DNA from: Modicisalibacter sp033446685
GTDB lineage: Bacteria; Pseudomonadota; Gammaproteobacteria; Pseudomonadales; Halomonadaceae
Reading direction: 5' to 3'
DNA length: 64,000 bases
Assembly (NCBI RefSeq): GCF_033446685.1
Contig: NZ_JAWQLY010000003.1
Span: forward strand, 186,001-250,000
In this document: positions 17,358 through 25,052 of the stretch, piece after piece
Numbering within the stretch: position 1 is the stretch's first letter
Layout of the letters: the number at the start of each line of letters is the position of its first letter
Notes under the pieces: model-generated
What the model was told of the DNA's origin: nothing
The model's database searches: none
What the model saw: the letters and a program-made list of their open reading frames with translations, nothing else
Position numbers and translations under genes: made by a program

Positions 17358-17687
17358 ATGATGATCACGTGTCCGAGCTGTGGCTCGCTGCGCACGCGTC
17401 CCTTGCATCGGGGACGCAAGACCGGGGCCGGCATCGGCATGGCAGCGGGTTCTGCCGGTGGAGTTGCTGGGGCCCTGAGCGGGGCCGAGACTGGGGCCTT
17501 GGTCAGTGCCTGGGCCGGGCCGGTCGGTCTGGCCCTCGGTAGCCTCACCGGTGCCGTCTTCGGCGGTCTGGTAGGCGGCACGGCGGGCGGGATCACCGGC
17601 GCCCGGTTGGGTAACGAGCTCGACGCCCGGGTGCTCGACAACCATGAGTGTCTGGCCTGCCACCATACCTTTCGATCCACTCGGTAA
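17358..17687 (+). CDS. Small zinc-ribbon protein with glycine-zipper segment
   Basis: A 109-residue protein. A split zinc ribbon is formed by CPSCGSLRTR at the N-terminus and CLACHHTFRS at the C-terminus. Between them lies a long Gly/Ala-rich hydrophobic zipper (GAGIGMAAGSAGGVAGALSG and GAVFGGLVGGTAGGITGARL) that could insert into membrane or self-associate. AGGAGG lies about 6 nt before the ATG at 17358. It is the first gene of the plus-strand block with DUF932 and the recombination genes. The function is unknown. Confidence 0.6.
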   Translation: MMITCPSCGSLRTRPLHRGRKTGAGIGMAAGSAGGVAGALSGAETGALVSAWAGPVGLALGSLTGAVFGGLVGGTAGGITGARLGNELDARVLDNHECLACHHTFRSTR

Positions 17688-17806
17688 CTTCCGAGCGCTT
17701 CTCGCGCTAGCCCGCTTTTCCCGCGATTTCTCTTCCAATATCCCGAGGCCTCTCCGGCTGCGGGCTCTTTATGCCGTATTCATTGCTAATAAACAGGAGA
17801 TATCCC

Positions 17807-18775
17807 ATGGCTCATCAGATCGAAAGCATCGCCTACGTCGGCGACACCCCCTGGCATGGTCTGGGACAGCAGCTTGCGCCGCATCAGCCACTGGAGGTCT
17901 GGCAACGCCAGGCCGGCATGGACTGGCAAATTGAAGAGGCCCCGGTGCGCTTCATCGCCGATTCGGCGTCTCACCTGGGCAGCATCCATTCCTTCCCCGA
18001 GCAGAAGGTACTCTATCGTTCCGACACCCAGGCTCCGCTGTCAGTGGTTTCCCAGCGTTACAAGGTCGTGCAGCCGGAGGAGGTGCTGGAGTTTTACCGC
18101 GATCTCACCGAATACGCCGGCTACGAACTGGAGACGGCCGGGGTGCTCAAGGGCGGACGCAAGTTCTGGGCCTTGGCACGCAGCGGCCTGAGCACCTCGC
18201 TCAAGGGCCAGGATGCCGTCAACGGCTACTTGCTGCTGGCCACGTCCTGCGATGGCTCGCTGGCGACCGTGGCCACACCCACCACCGTTCGCGTGGTCTG
18301 CAACAACACCCTGACCATCGCCGTCGACGGCATGAGCCAGGGCGTGAAGGTCCCGCACAACACGGCGTTCGACGCTCAACGGGTCAAGCAGCAGTTGGGG
18401 ATCTCGGTCTCCCAGTGGGACGACTTCATGCATCGCCTGAAGACCCTGGCCGAGCGCAAGGTCAGCCGTGACGAGGCCAAGGCGTACTTCCAGACGGTGA
18501 TCTGCAATGTCGAGGCGCCGCTGGACGATCCCTCGAAGCTACCCAACTACCGCGCCCTAAACCGGGTGCAGAAGCTCTATCAGGGCGAAGGTCGGGGCGC
18601 GGAGCTGTGTACCGCCAAGGACACGGCCTGGGGACTGCTCAACGCCGTGACCGAATACGTCGACCACGAGAAGCGTGCCCGCAGCAACGACTACCGGATG
18701 GACTCCGCGTGGTTCGGCCAGGGCGCCAATCTCAAGGACAAGGCGCTCGAGTCGGCCCTCGCGCTCGTCGCGTGA
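17807..18775 (+). CDS. DUF932 phage/plasmid-like protein
   Basis: A 322-residue protein of the DUF932 (phage/plasmid-like TIGR03299) family, recognised by GDTPWHGLGQQL near the N-terminus, YKVVQPEEVLEFYRDL, GYLLLATSCDGSLAT and RVVCNNTL. The family is common on mobile elements next to recombination genes, but its biochemical role is not known. The ATG at 17807 follows AGGAG (spacing about 8 nt); an upstream in-frame ATG is less likely. A strong terminator hairpin follows 40 nt after the stop. Confidence 0.85.
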   Translation: MAHQIESIAYVGDTPWHGLGQQLAPHQPLEVWQRQAGMDWQIEEAPVRFIADSASHLGSIHSFPEQKVLYRSDTQAPLSVVSQRYKVVQPEEVLEFYRDLTEYAGYELETAGVLKGGRKFWALARSGLSTSLKGQDAVNGYLLLATSCDGSLATVATPTTVRVVCNNTLTIAVDGMSQGVKVPHNTAFDAQRVKQQLGISVSQWDDFMHRLKTLAERKVSRDEAKAYFQTVICNVEAPLDDPSKLPNYRALNRVQKLYQGEGRGAELCTAKDTAWGLLNAVTEYVDHEKRARSNDYRMDSAWFGQGANLKDKALESALALVA

Positions 18776-18814
18776 TCATGCCCTTTCCCACAGCTCCTCC
18801 CTTCACGACATAAC

Positions 18815-18841
18815 GCCCGGCCAAATCTGGTCGGGCTTTTT
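18815..18841 (+). terminator. Intrinsic terminator after DUF932 gene
   Basis: The stem GCCCGGCCA / TGGTCGGGC (9 bp, one G-U) encloses a 4-nt loop and is followed by TTTTTT. It separates the DUF932 gene from the annealing-protein cluster, though the next gene starts within 20 nt, so termination may be partial. Confidence 0.8.
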
Positions 18842-18857
18842 TATGGAGATCCCTTTT

Positions 18858-19043
18858 ATGCAACACCGACTGTCCATCGGGCTCTGCCAATCGCTGACCC
18901 GGCTAACTCGGCAATTGCTCGAAGCCGAGCAACAGCACGCCCAGACCCACGTCCTGGCCAAGGGCCAGATCTACCGCGTCACCGTCGAACTGTCCCCGGT
19001 TCCTGCCGAGGCGCTCCGGGACGTGATCAACACGTATCAGTAG
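18858..19043 (+). CDS. Small hypothetical protein before ERF gene
   Basis: A 61-residue protein starting at ATG 18858 (AGAT-rich leader, GGAGA about 9 nt upstream). It is helical in its N-terminal half (SLTRLTRQLLEAEQQH) and then has a short strand-like segment (GQIYRVTVELSPV). It lies 13 nt before the ERF gene on the same strand, so probably in one operon. I recognise no family. Confidence 0.5.
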   Translation: MQHRLSIGLCQSLTRLTRQLLEAEQQHAQTHVLAKGQIYRVTVELSPVPAEALRDVINTYQ

Positions 19044-19056
19044 CGAGGAAATTGCC

Positions 19057-19791
19057 ATGTCTAGCCAAACCCCACAGACCCGTACCGATGCCACCGTGGT
19101 CACTGCGGCCAACGAGAGTACCGCGATCATTCAGGTCATCGAGCGCGCGGCACTCAACCCGGACGTCGACATCACAAAAATGGAGCGATTGCTACAGCTT
19201 CAAGAAAGAGTCCTCGATCGCCAGGCACTGATGGCCTACAGCGCCGCCATGGCGGCGATGCAGACCGAGTTGCCGAGCATCGCCGAGCGCGGCCAGGGCA
19301 ACAACGGTCACTACGCCACCCTGGAGGATATCGTCGACACGGTACGCCCCATCCTGCAGTGCCATGGTTTCGCGGTGAGCTTCCGTATTCAGACCCAGGA
19401 ACGCGGCATACAGATCACCGGCGTGCTGATGCATCGAGAAGGCCATCGCGAGGAGACCAGCATGTTGCTGCCGGCCGATGGCAGCGGCAACAAGAACGCC
19501 GTGCAGGCCTTCGGTTCCTCGACCAGCTACGGCAAGCGCTACGTGCTCTGTGCCTTGCTCAACATCACCACCCGGGGCCAGGACGACAACGGCCAGGCGG
19601 CTGCCCTAGTCAAGCTCGTCACGCCCTTCCAGGCCGGACAAGTCAAGCAGCTGATTGCGGCCTGCCCACCGGCCACCCAGGAATGGTTCATCGGCAAGTA
19701 CGCCAGCGCCGAGCAGGTCCCCCGCAGCGACTTCGACAAGCTGCGGGCCTCGCTCCAGAAGCGGGCGCAGCCCAATCAGCAACGTCACTGA
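19057..19791 (+). CDS. ERF-family single-strand annealing protein
   Basis: Phage-type recombination protein that anneals complementary single strands; 244 residues. The ERF signature is present: MAAMQTELPSIAERGQGNNG followed by YATLEDIVDTVRPILQCHGF, then FGSSTSYGKRYVLCALLNIT. The C-terminus is short and basic. The start is ATG 19057 with GAGGAA upstream. It pairs with the YqaJ-type exonuclease 62 nt downstream, giving an exonuclease/annealase module analogous to lambda Exo/Beta. Confidence 0.87.
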   Translation: MSSQTPQTRTDATVVTAANESTAIIQVIERAALNPDVDITKMERLLQLQERVLDRQALMAYSAAMAAMQTELPSIAERGQGNNGHYATLEDIVDTVRPILQCHGFAVSFRIQTQERGIQITGVLMHREGHREETSMLLPADGSGNKNAVQAFGSSTSYGKRYVLCALLNITTRGQDDNGQAAALVKLVTPFQAGQVKQLIAACPPATQEWFIGKYASAEQVPRSDFDKLRASLQKRAQPNQQRH

Positions 19792-19853
19792 GCCGGCGGC
19801 GGGGGAAGCTCCCTCGCCGTCTATGCCGTATTCCCACTCATGAGGAGACCGCC

Positions 19854-20465
19854 ATGCAGATTTTGACACTGGAGCAAGGCACCCCCGAATGGCATGCCGC
19901 ACGGCTAGGCATCGTCACTATGTCCGAGCTCAAGACCTTGCTGGTCAAGGGCAAGGGGTCCGGCAGTTTCGGTACCGGTGCTCTGAGCTACATGAACCAG
20001 CTGATCGGCGAGCGCATCACCGGTGAGCCCTCTGATGCCTTCCAGGGCAACGCCCATACCCAGCGGGGCCACGAACTGGAGCCGGTGGCTCGCGAGCTCT
20101 ACAGCGAAGCGACAGGAAACACCCAGCTAAAGCAGGTCGGGATCATCCTCAACCACGGTGCGGGGTACTCGCCGGATAGCCTGGTAGACAGCGATGGGCT
20201 TATCGAAGTCAAGACCAAGCTGCCCAAGTACCAGATCGAGCTGCTGCTGGCAGGCGAACTGCCCCAGGAGCATATCGCTCAGTGCCAGGGTGGCCTGTGG
20301 GTCAGCGAACGGGAGTGGATCGACTTCGTCAGCTACTGGCCGGGGATGCCGTTGTTCGTTAAACGCGCCTACCGGGACGAGACACTGATACGCACCATCG
20401 CCGAGCGGGTCGAGGCGTTTTACGAGGAACTGGAGCAGCGCATGGCCATGGTCATGGCCGCTTGA
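19854..20465 (+). CDS. YqaJ-family viral recombinase / exonuclease
   Basis: PD-(D/E)XK nuclease of the YqaJ/lambda-exonuclease superfamily, 203 residues. The N-terminal QGTPEWHAARLGIVTMSEL is family-typical. RGHELEPVARELY supplies the first acidic residue, and SPDSLVDSDGLIEVKTKLP holds the catalytic Asp and ExK pair. It should resect DNA ends to feed the upstream ERF annealing protein. The ATG at 19854 has GAGGAG 6-7 nt upstream. It is followed 10 nt later by the broken radC. Confidence 0.88.
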   Translation: MQILTLEQGTPEWHAARLGIVTMSELKTLLVKGKGSGSFGTGALSYMNQLIGERITGEPSDAFQGNAHTQRGHELEPVARELYSEATGNTQLKQVGIILNHGAGYSPDSLVDSDGLIEVKTKLPKYQIELLLAGELPQEHIAQCQGGLWVSEREWIDFVSYWPGMPLFVKRAYRDETLIRTIAERVEAFYEELEQRMAMVMAA

Positions 20466-20475
20466 GGAGATACCC

Positions 20476-20900
20476 ATGAACCATCGCAAGCTGAGTGCCG
20501 GCGAAGTGGCCGGTACCTACCACATTACCGCTCCGGTCACCGAAGCGGAGCTATTGAGCATCACCAATGCATTCGCTCGTCGACGACTGGCCAGGGGGCG
20601 CAAGATCAGCCAACCAGCATCGGTGATCTGCTTCGAGGAGCTGTTCCTCAGCACCATCGACTCGCAAGTGTCTACCCCCGTGAAGTGGTCATGCGGGCCT
20701 TGGCCTGCAACGCCGCTGTGGTGATCCTGGTGCACAACCACCCCTCGGGCAATCCGGACCCCAGCGATTCCGACCGACGCATTACCCATCGACTCAAGGA
20801 AGCGCTGGGACTGGTGGAGGTCAGAGTCATCGACCACGTCGTAGTGGGCAGTGAGAGTGTTCGTCCTTTGCGGAGCTGGGGCATCTATGAGCGCGTGTGA
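20476..20900 (+). pseudogene. radC: radC (phage/plasmid type), internal deletion plus frameshift
   Basis: JAB-domain RadC homologue in pieces. The N-terminal third (YHITAPVTEAELL; FARRRLARGRKISQPAS) is normal. The text then jumps to ICFEELFLSTID, so roughly 30 residues normally present are missing. A one-base frameshift just before VYPREVVMRALACNAA breaks the frame. The metal-binding motif HNHPSGNPDPSDSD and the rest to IYERV are intact in the second frame. The product cannot be full-length. An alternative, that the 3' part starts separately inside the gene, is unlikely to yield a folded domain. Confidence 0.8.
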
Positions 20901-21043
20901 ACGACGCTTGTGCCGCCCATATGGCGGTACAGGCGACCTATGAATTTTTTTTTGCACACGTAGATGAAGGCGTAGGGCGGACCGTCCCATCCAAGCCTAC
21001 ATACCAAAGACAGAGAAAAATTTTCTTGGGTGAGGAAAGGGGA

Positions 21044-21070
21044 TGCAGTAAATTGCAGTACATCTGCAGT
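21044..21070 (+). promoter_or_regulatory. Triple TGCAGT repeat, probable operator of the defence operon
   Basis: TGCAGT occurs at 21044, 21054 and 21065, spaced 10 and 11 nt, so all three face the same side of the helix. The array ends 20 nt before the start of a ribbon-helix-helix gene. Proteins of that fold commonly bind such short phased repeats cooperatively, so autoregulation is likely. Confidence 0.6.
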
Positions 21071-21090
21071 CATCCCATGGGGGGAAGGCC

Positions 21091-21285
21091 ATGGCCACCA
21101 CTAAGACAGCAACCGTGACGTTCCGCATAGATCCCGGTGTGAAGGAAGCACTACGCACCGCCGCCGCTCGTGAGCACCGTTCTATTGCCAACATGATAGA
21201 GGTGCTCATTCGTGACTATTGCAAAAAAAACGGTGTAGCAGTCCCAGGTTCGGATGCAAACACCGAACGCACGGATGGCAAGTAA
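21091..21285 (+). CDS. Ribbon-helix-helix (Arc/CopG-type) regulator
   Basis: A 64-residue DNA-binding protein. The pattern ATVTFRIDPGVKEALRTAAA followed by HRSIANMIEVLIRDY is the beta-strand, helix, turn, helix layout of Arc/CopG proteins. GGGGAAGG lies just before the ATG. It sits 40 nt before the ATPase gene and immediately behind three TGCAGT repeats, so it probably represses its own promoter and the downstream defence genes. No toxin gene is adjacent, so I do not read it as an antitoxin. Confidence 0.78.
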   Translation: MATTKTATVTFRIDPGVKEALRTAAAREHRSIANMIEVLIRDYCKKNGVAVPGSDANTERTDGK

Positions 21286-21325
21286 GAATGATTGAGGGGA
21301 TAGCAGGGGAATTTTGGAGAAAATT

Positions 21326-24061
21326 ATGCTTGGATTAACCCTTCGCGATGAGTTCAAAGGGCGTAGATTAAAGGGAACGGCCATTGAGCTTACAAATAAA
21401 AATAATACAGGCGCAACGCAGGTTTCAGCGTCCGATTTTCTGCGCATCACCTACCCATCCCGTGATCTGTTGAAGGCAATTGAGGCTGTTGGCCCCGATC
21501 AAGGGCGTCCTATCACCTTGAAAGGCGAACGTGGGCTAGGTAAGTCACATTTAATGGCGGTGCTGTACCATACGTTTACCGATCATTCAGCAACGCAAGA
21601 CTGGCTGAATAGCTGGTCGCACACCCTGGGTGACGCCAAGATGGGGCAGCTGCCATTGCGTGGCGGCATGCATGTCATCAGCGAAAGCCTGCACAGGCAG
21701 CGCTACAAGTTTCTGTGGGATCTGGTATTCGATAACCACCCCAATGGCAACTACTGCCGCGGAAAGTGGGAGGCGCTCGACGAGAAAAAGCCGGATGTGC
21801 CAAGCGATGAGATATTGCTGGAATTGTTCAAGCACACACCGACGGCACTGGTTTTGGACGAGTTCCAGACCTGGTACGACGGCCTGACCAATACGAAACA
21901 GTATCCATGGCGAACTTGGGCCTTCAATTTCATACAGGTGCTTTCCGAGATCGCCATGGAGTACCCGGAGTACCTGGTACTGGTGGTTTCCGTGCGAAAC
22001 GGTAATACCGATGCCTTCCAGCAGATTCAACGGGTAAACCCGGTCATCGTCGATTTTAAGGGACCGTCGGCAAAAACAGATCGCTTGCGTCTGTTGCTGC
22101 ATCGATTGTTCGAGAATCGCATTCAGGTGGATGCTTCGGCCATTCAGGATCTGGTTGAAACACACGTCAGTGAGTACTTTCGCCTGAAAAATATCCCTCC
22201 TGCGGAGCAGGAAAGGATGCGTGAGGAGTTTATTGAGGCCTGGCCGTATGCGCCTCACCTGATGGACCTGCTGGAAGATCAGGTACTGATTGCTACCAGC
22301 GCGCAAGGCACGCGTGACCTGATCCGTATTCTGGCAGACCTATTCAAGCGAAACGGTGAGAAACAGCCGATTTTGACCGCAGCGGATTTCCGTCTTGACG
22401 ATGAACACAGCGGCATCACGGCACTGCTGGACTCGGTGGCGAATCAGCACCATGCGAAACTGCGCGAGAAAGCGCTTCGCAATCTCGAAGCGGTCAGCGA
22501 CGCCATCGCCGGAAGCGGCCACAACCTTCCTCACCTTGAAGAGATTATCGGAGCCCTATGGCTGCGCTCTCTGGCCGAGGTCAACCAAGCGGGTGCGGAC
22601 CGAGACACCCTTCATGTCGATGTGACCCGAGACAAACCGGTTGATGATAATTCCTTTCAGGTGGAACTGACTACCATTGTCGAAAACAGCTTCAACATCC
22701 ACGAAGACGGTAACCGGTTCATCTTCAGGGAAGAGGAAAACCCCCAGGCCAAGCTCATTGCCAGTGCACGCAACGATAAGCTATTCCAAGACGATGAGGA
22801 CCGTTGGCACCTCGCTAAGGAAACACGCTATGTCCTCGAAGGCGGCGGGGACGTAGAGCTACCCTACCGGGTCATCGTCCTGCCCCAGGCGTGGAAGAGT
22901 AGCCCGTGGGAGAAGCTGGACGAAAGTGAGGGACCCACCAACTGGGGAAACCGCCTTCCCATCGTTGTACTACCAGAGTCACCAGCCAATATCGAGGCAA
23001 CACTAGGTGAATGGCTGCGGGACAACATGCAAAGCGCCCGAAATGTTGTTCGCTTTCTGCTCCCCAGAGATGGATCAAGTAATCTTTTCCTGGACCGCGA
23101 TCTTCTGGTGCTGGCCCGCTGTGTTTATCTTGCAGAGCGCTGGAAGAAAGAGAACCCGGAATATGGCCGTCTGCAAACCAAATACCAGAAGGAAATCCGC
23201 GACATCCTCAAGTCGCGCTTTGATCGCTTTGCCATTATTGCAAACTGGAACTACCAGAAACCCAAGAATTGTCGCTTTTTCATCGAAAGCCATAAGGCTG
23301 AAGGTGCCCGGATTCCCGATGCCATTGACAAGAGCATCCGCGAGAACCTCTTCATCCCGGAGGATTTTGATGCCTTCATCCTGGCGGCCGCGCCAAACAA
23401 CGAGCCCATCAGTAAACTGCTAAGGGAGCTGAGGGAGCCCCGCCCAGGCGGTGAAGACTGCATTCCCTGGCTTGGCGAAACGTTAGTAAAAGAGCGAATT
23501 GTTCGTTTATGCGCTCGCGGCGATATCGCGCTTAATTTGCGGGGCATGGAGTACCTCCAAGCCCACGATGGTGAGGAGGAGGAGGCTGCGTTCAAACGCA
23601 TGCGTGGCAAACTCGGTACTGGCAAACATTTGGAAGAAACCCATGTACTGCTTCCACAGAATGTACCGGCCACGGGCGGTGTGACCCAGCCGGGCAGCGA
23701 ACAACCTGTGTCGCCTGCTCCTGGTGGCACAGTGCCCCCGGGCCAACCGACTGACGGGCCAGGAGGCGTCAAAGGGTCACCGCAGCCTGGTACACCGGGG
23801 GAGTCGGGCACCCCAGAGCCACCTGCTCCCGGTGGCATTTTTGGTGGCAGTGGCAGCTTTACGTCGCTATCCGCTCCGGCAACGTCGTCGCTGAACCTGC
23901 TTGGCAAAGTCGAGCAATGGGGAATCGGCACCGGAACACAACTTCACGGGCTGACGCTTCGGGTGGATCAATTGACAGGCGCGCAACTACAAGAGTTGAT
24001 CCGCAAATTGCCAGATGGCATGACCTACGCGCTGGACCTAGAGAAAGAGGGGGGACAATGA
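21326..24061 (+). CDS. DUF499-type P-loop ATPase of a defence operon
   Basis: Large cytoplasmic ATPase, 911 residues. Walker A is GERGLGKS (residues 67-74) and Walker B is ALVLDEFQTW (about 174-183), in the arrangement of DUF499 proteins, which include relatives of BREX BrxC/PglY. A Pro/Gly-rich linker at roughly 770-842 joins a C-terminal segment (about 70 residues) that begins after SLSAPATSSLNLL. The ATG at 21326 has GGAG 8 nt upstream. The stop overlaps the PglZ start (ATGA). In BREX-like systems such ATPases cooperate with PglZ and the methyltransferase; that role here is inferred from context. Confidence 0.82.
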   Translation: MLGLTLRDEFKGRRLKGTAIELTNKNNTGATQVSASDFLRITYPSRDLLKAIEAVGPDQGRPITLKGERGLGKSHLMAVLYHTFTDHSATQDWLNSWSHTLGDAKMGQLPLRGGMHVISESLHRQRYKFLWDLVFDNHPNGNYCRGKWEALDEKKPDVPSDEILLELFKHTPTALVLDEFQTWYDGLTNTKQYPWRTWAFNFIQVLSEIAMEYPEYLVLVVSVRNGNTDAFQQIQRVNPVIVDFKGPSAKTDRLRLLLHRLFENRIQVDASAIQDLVETHVSEYFRLKNIPPAEQERMREEFIEAWPYAPHLMDLLEDQVLIATSAQGTRDLIRILADLFKRNGEKQPILTAADFRLDDEHSGITALLDSVANQHHAKLREKALRNLEAVSDAIAGSGHNLPHLEEIIGALWLRSLAEVNQAGADRDTLHVDVTRDKPVDDNSFQVELTTIVENSFNIHEDGNRFIFREEENPQAKLIASARNDKLFQDDEDRWHLAKETRYVLEGGGDVELPYRVIVLPQAWKSSPWEKLDESEGPTNWGNRLPIVVLPESPANIEATLGEWLRDNMQSARNVVRFLLPRDGSSNLFLDRDLLVLARCVYLAERWKKENPEYGRLQTKYQKEIRDILKSRFDRFAIIANWNYQKPKNCRFFIESHKAEGARIPDAIDKSIRENLFIPEDFDAFILAAAPNNEPISKLLRELREPRPGGEDCIPWLGETLVKERIVRLCARGDIALNLRGMEYLQAHDGEEEEAAFKRMRGKLGTGKHLEETHVLLPQNVPATGGVTQPGSEQPVSPAPGGTVPPGQPTDGPGGVKGSPQPGTPGESGTPEPPAPGGIFGGSGSFTSLSAPATSSLNLLGKVEQWGIGTGTQLHGLTLRVDQLTGAQLQELIRKLPDGMTYALDLEKEGGQ

Positions 24062-25050
24062 CTCTGCCGCTCCAACTGGTACAGACGCTGCAAAATGCTG
24101 AGCCGAAAGAGGCCTGGGCAGCCATTTTTGATTACTCCTGGGAGATTTGCTCGCAGAGCCTCGACCAGGGGCCAGCTGTGGCGGAAGTCTTGAGTCGCGA
24201 TCGTAGCTTGGCGGATCTGGATCACTATCTTGCGACTGCGGGGTGGGACCTGTGGTCTCACTTTGAACAGGCTGCTCCCCGTACCTCGCAGGAGCTGGCG
24301 GCCTGGTGGGCCAGTCATTCGCCCGGTAGAGCCATCCTGATTTTAGATGCCTTCTCAATGCGTGAGGTGCCATGGATTCTGCACCAGGCGGAGGCGCGGG
24401 GCTTTTCCGTGCATCAGGCCCGTTCCACTGGATCTGAGCTACCCCCCGATACCACGCCCTTCGCTAAAGCCCTGGGTTTTGGCCAGCGTTCTGCGCTCGG
24501 AAACAACGGAGCGCGCAGCGCTCGTTTTCCAGGTGCCCGTACAGAATCGGTGGACATCGCGTGGTCGGATTGTGCAGCACTGATCGGTTCGGAGCCCGAC
24601 TGGATTTTCTGGCACCACTGGCCGGATCACCGTCTGCACGATCATGACGACCCTGGCAAGGGACTGCAAACACTGACCAAGGAGGTGGCAAAACACCTTG
24701 CCGGAGATGCCTTTTGGTCACTGGTTGGACGGCTGGCGACCGGTCGCCGTCTCATCATCACGGCAGATCACGGTTATGCCGCCAGTGGGCAGTTCATCGA
24801 CAGCAATGGCGAGCAATCGGACTACCTCAAGGGGCACTACAAGAGCGGCCGGAGCATTCCCGGTGATGCTCCGGCCGGTGATTGGGTGCCGCCGATTGAT
24901 ATGGCCATCGATAGCGAACACGGACGCCACCTATACGTCAACGGCCGCCGTAAATGGAAGAGCCAGGGCGGTTACCCCACACTCGCCCACGGTGGGCTGA
25001 GTGTTCTTGAGGTGACCGTACCCTTTATCGAACTGAGCAGGCAGAAATAA
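24058..25050 (+). CDS. PglZ-domain protein (alkaline-phosphatase fold)
   Basis: A 330-residue protein with the metal-binding pattern of PglZ: RAILILDAFSMREVPWIL (first metal Asp and Ser), HHWPDHRLHDH, RLIITADHGYAASG and LAHGGLSVLEVTVPF. PglZ is a hallmark of BREX and phage-growth-limitation systems. This copy is short compared with the 600-900 residues of many PglZ proteins and is mostly the catalytic domain. The start is the ATG overlapping the ATPase stop; the frame's upstream extension is inside the ATPase gene. It is followed 2 nt later by the methyltransferase gene. Confidence 0.82.
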   Translation: MTLPLQLVQTLQNAEPKEAWAAIFDYSWEICSQSLDQGPAVAEVLSRDRSLADLDHYLATAGWDLWSHFEQAAPRTSQELAAWWASHSPGRAILILDAFSMREVPWILHQAEARGFSVHQARSTGSELPPDTTPFAKALGFGQRSALGNNGARSARFPGARTESVDIAWSDCAALIGSEPDWIFWHHWPDHRLHDHDDPGKGLQTLTKEVAKHLAGDAFWSLVGRLATGRRLIITADHGYAASGQFIDSNGEQSDYLKGHYKSGRSIPGDAPAGDWVPPIDMAIDSEHGRHLYVNGRRKWKSQGGYPTLAHGGLSVLEVTVPFIELSRQK

Positions 25051-25052
25051 GC

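Noticed and set aside
21091..21285. RHH gene considered as the antitoxin of a toxin-antitoxin pair
   Set aside because: The next gene is a 911-aa ATPase, not a small toxin, and no toxin-like frame lies nearby.
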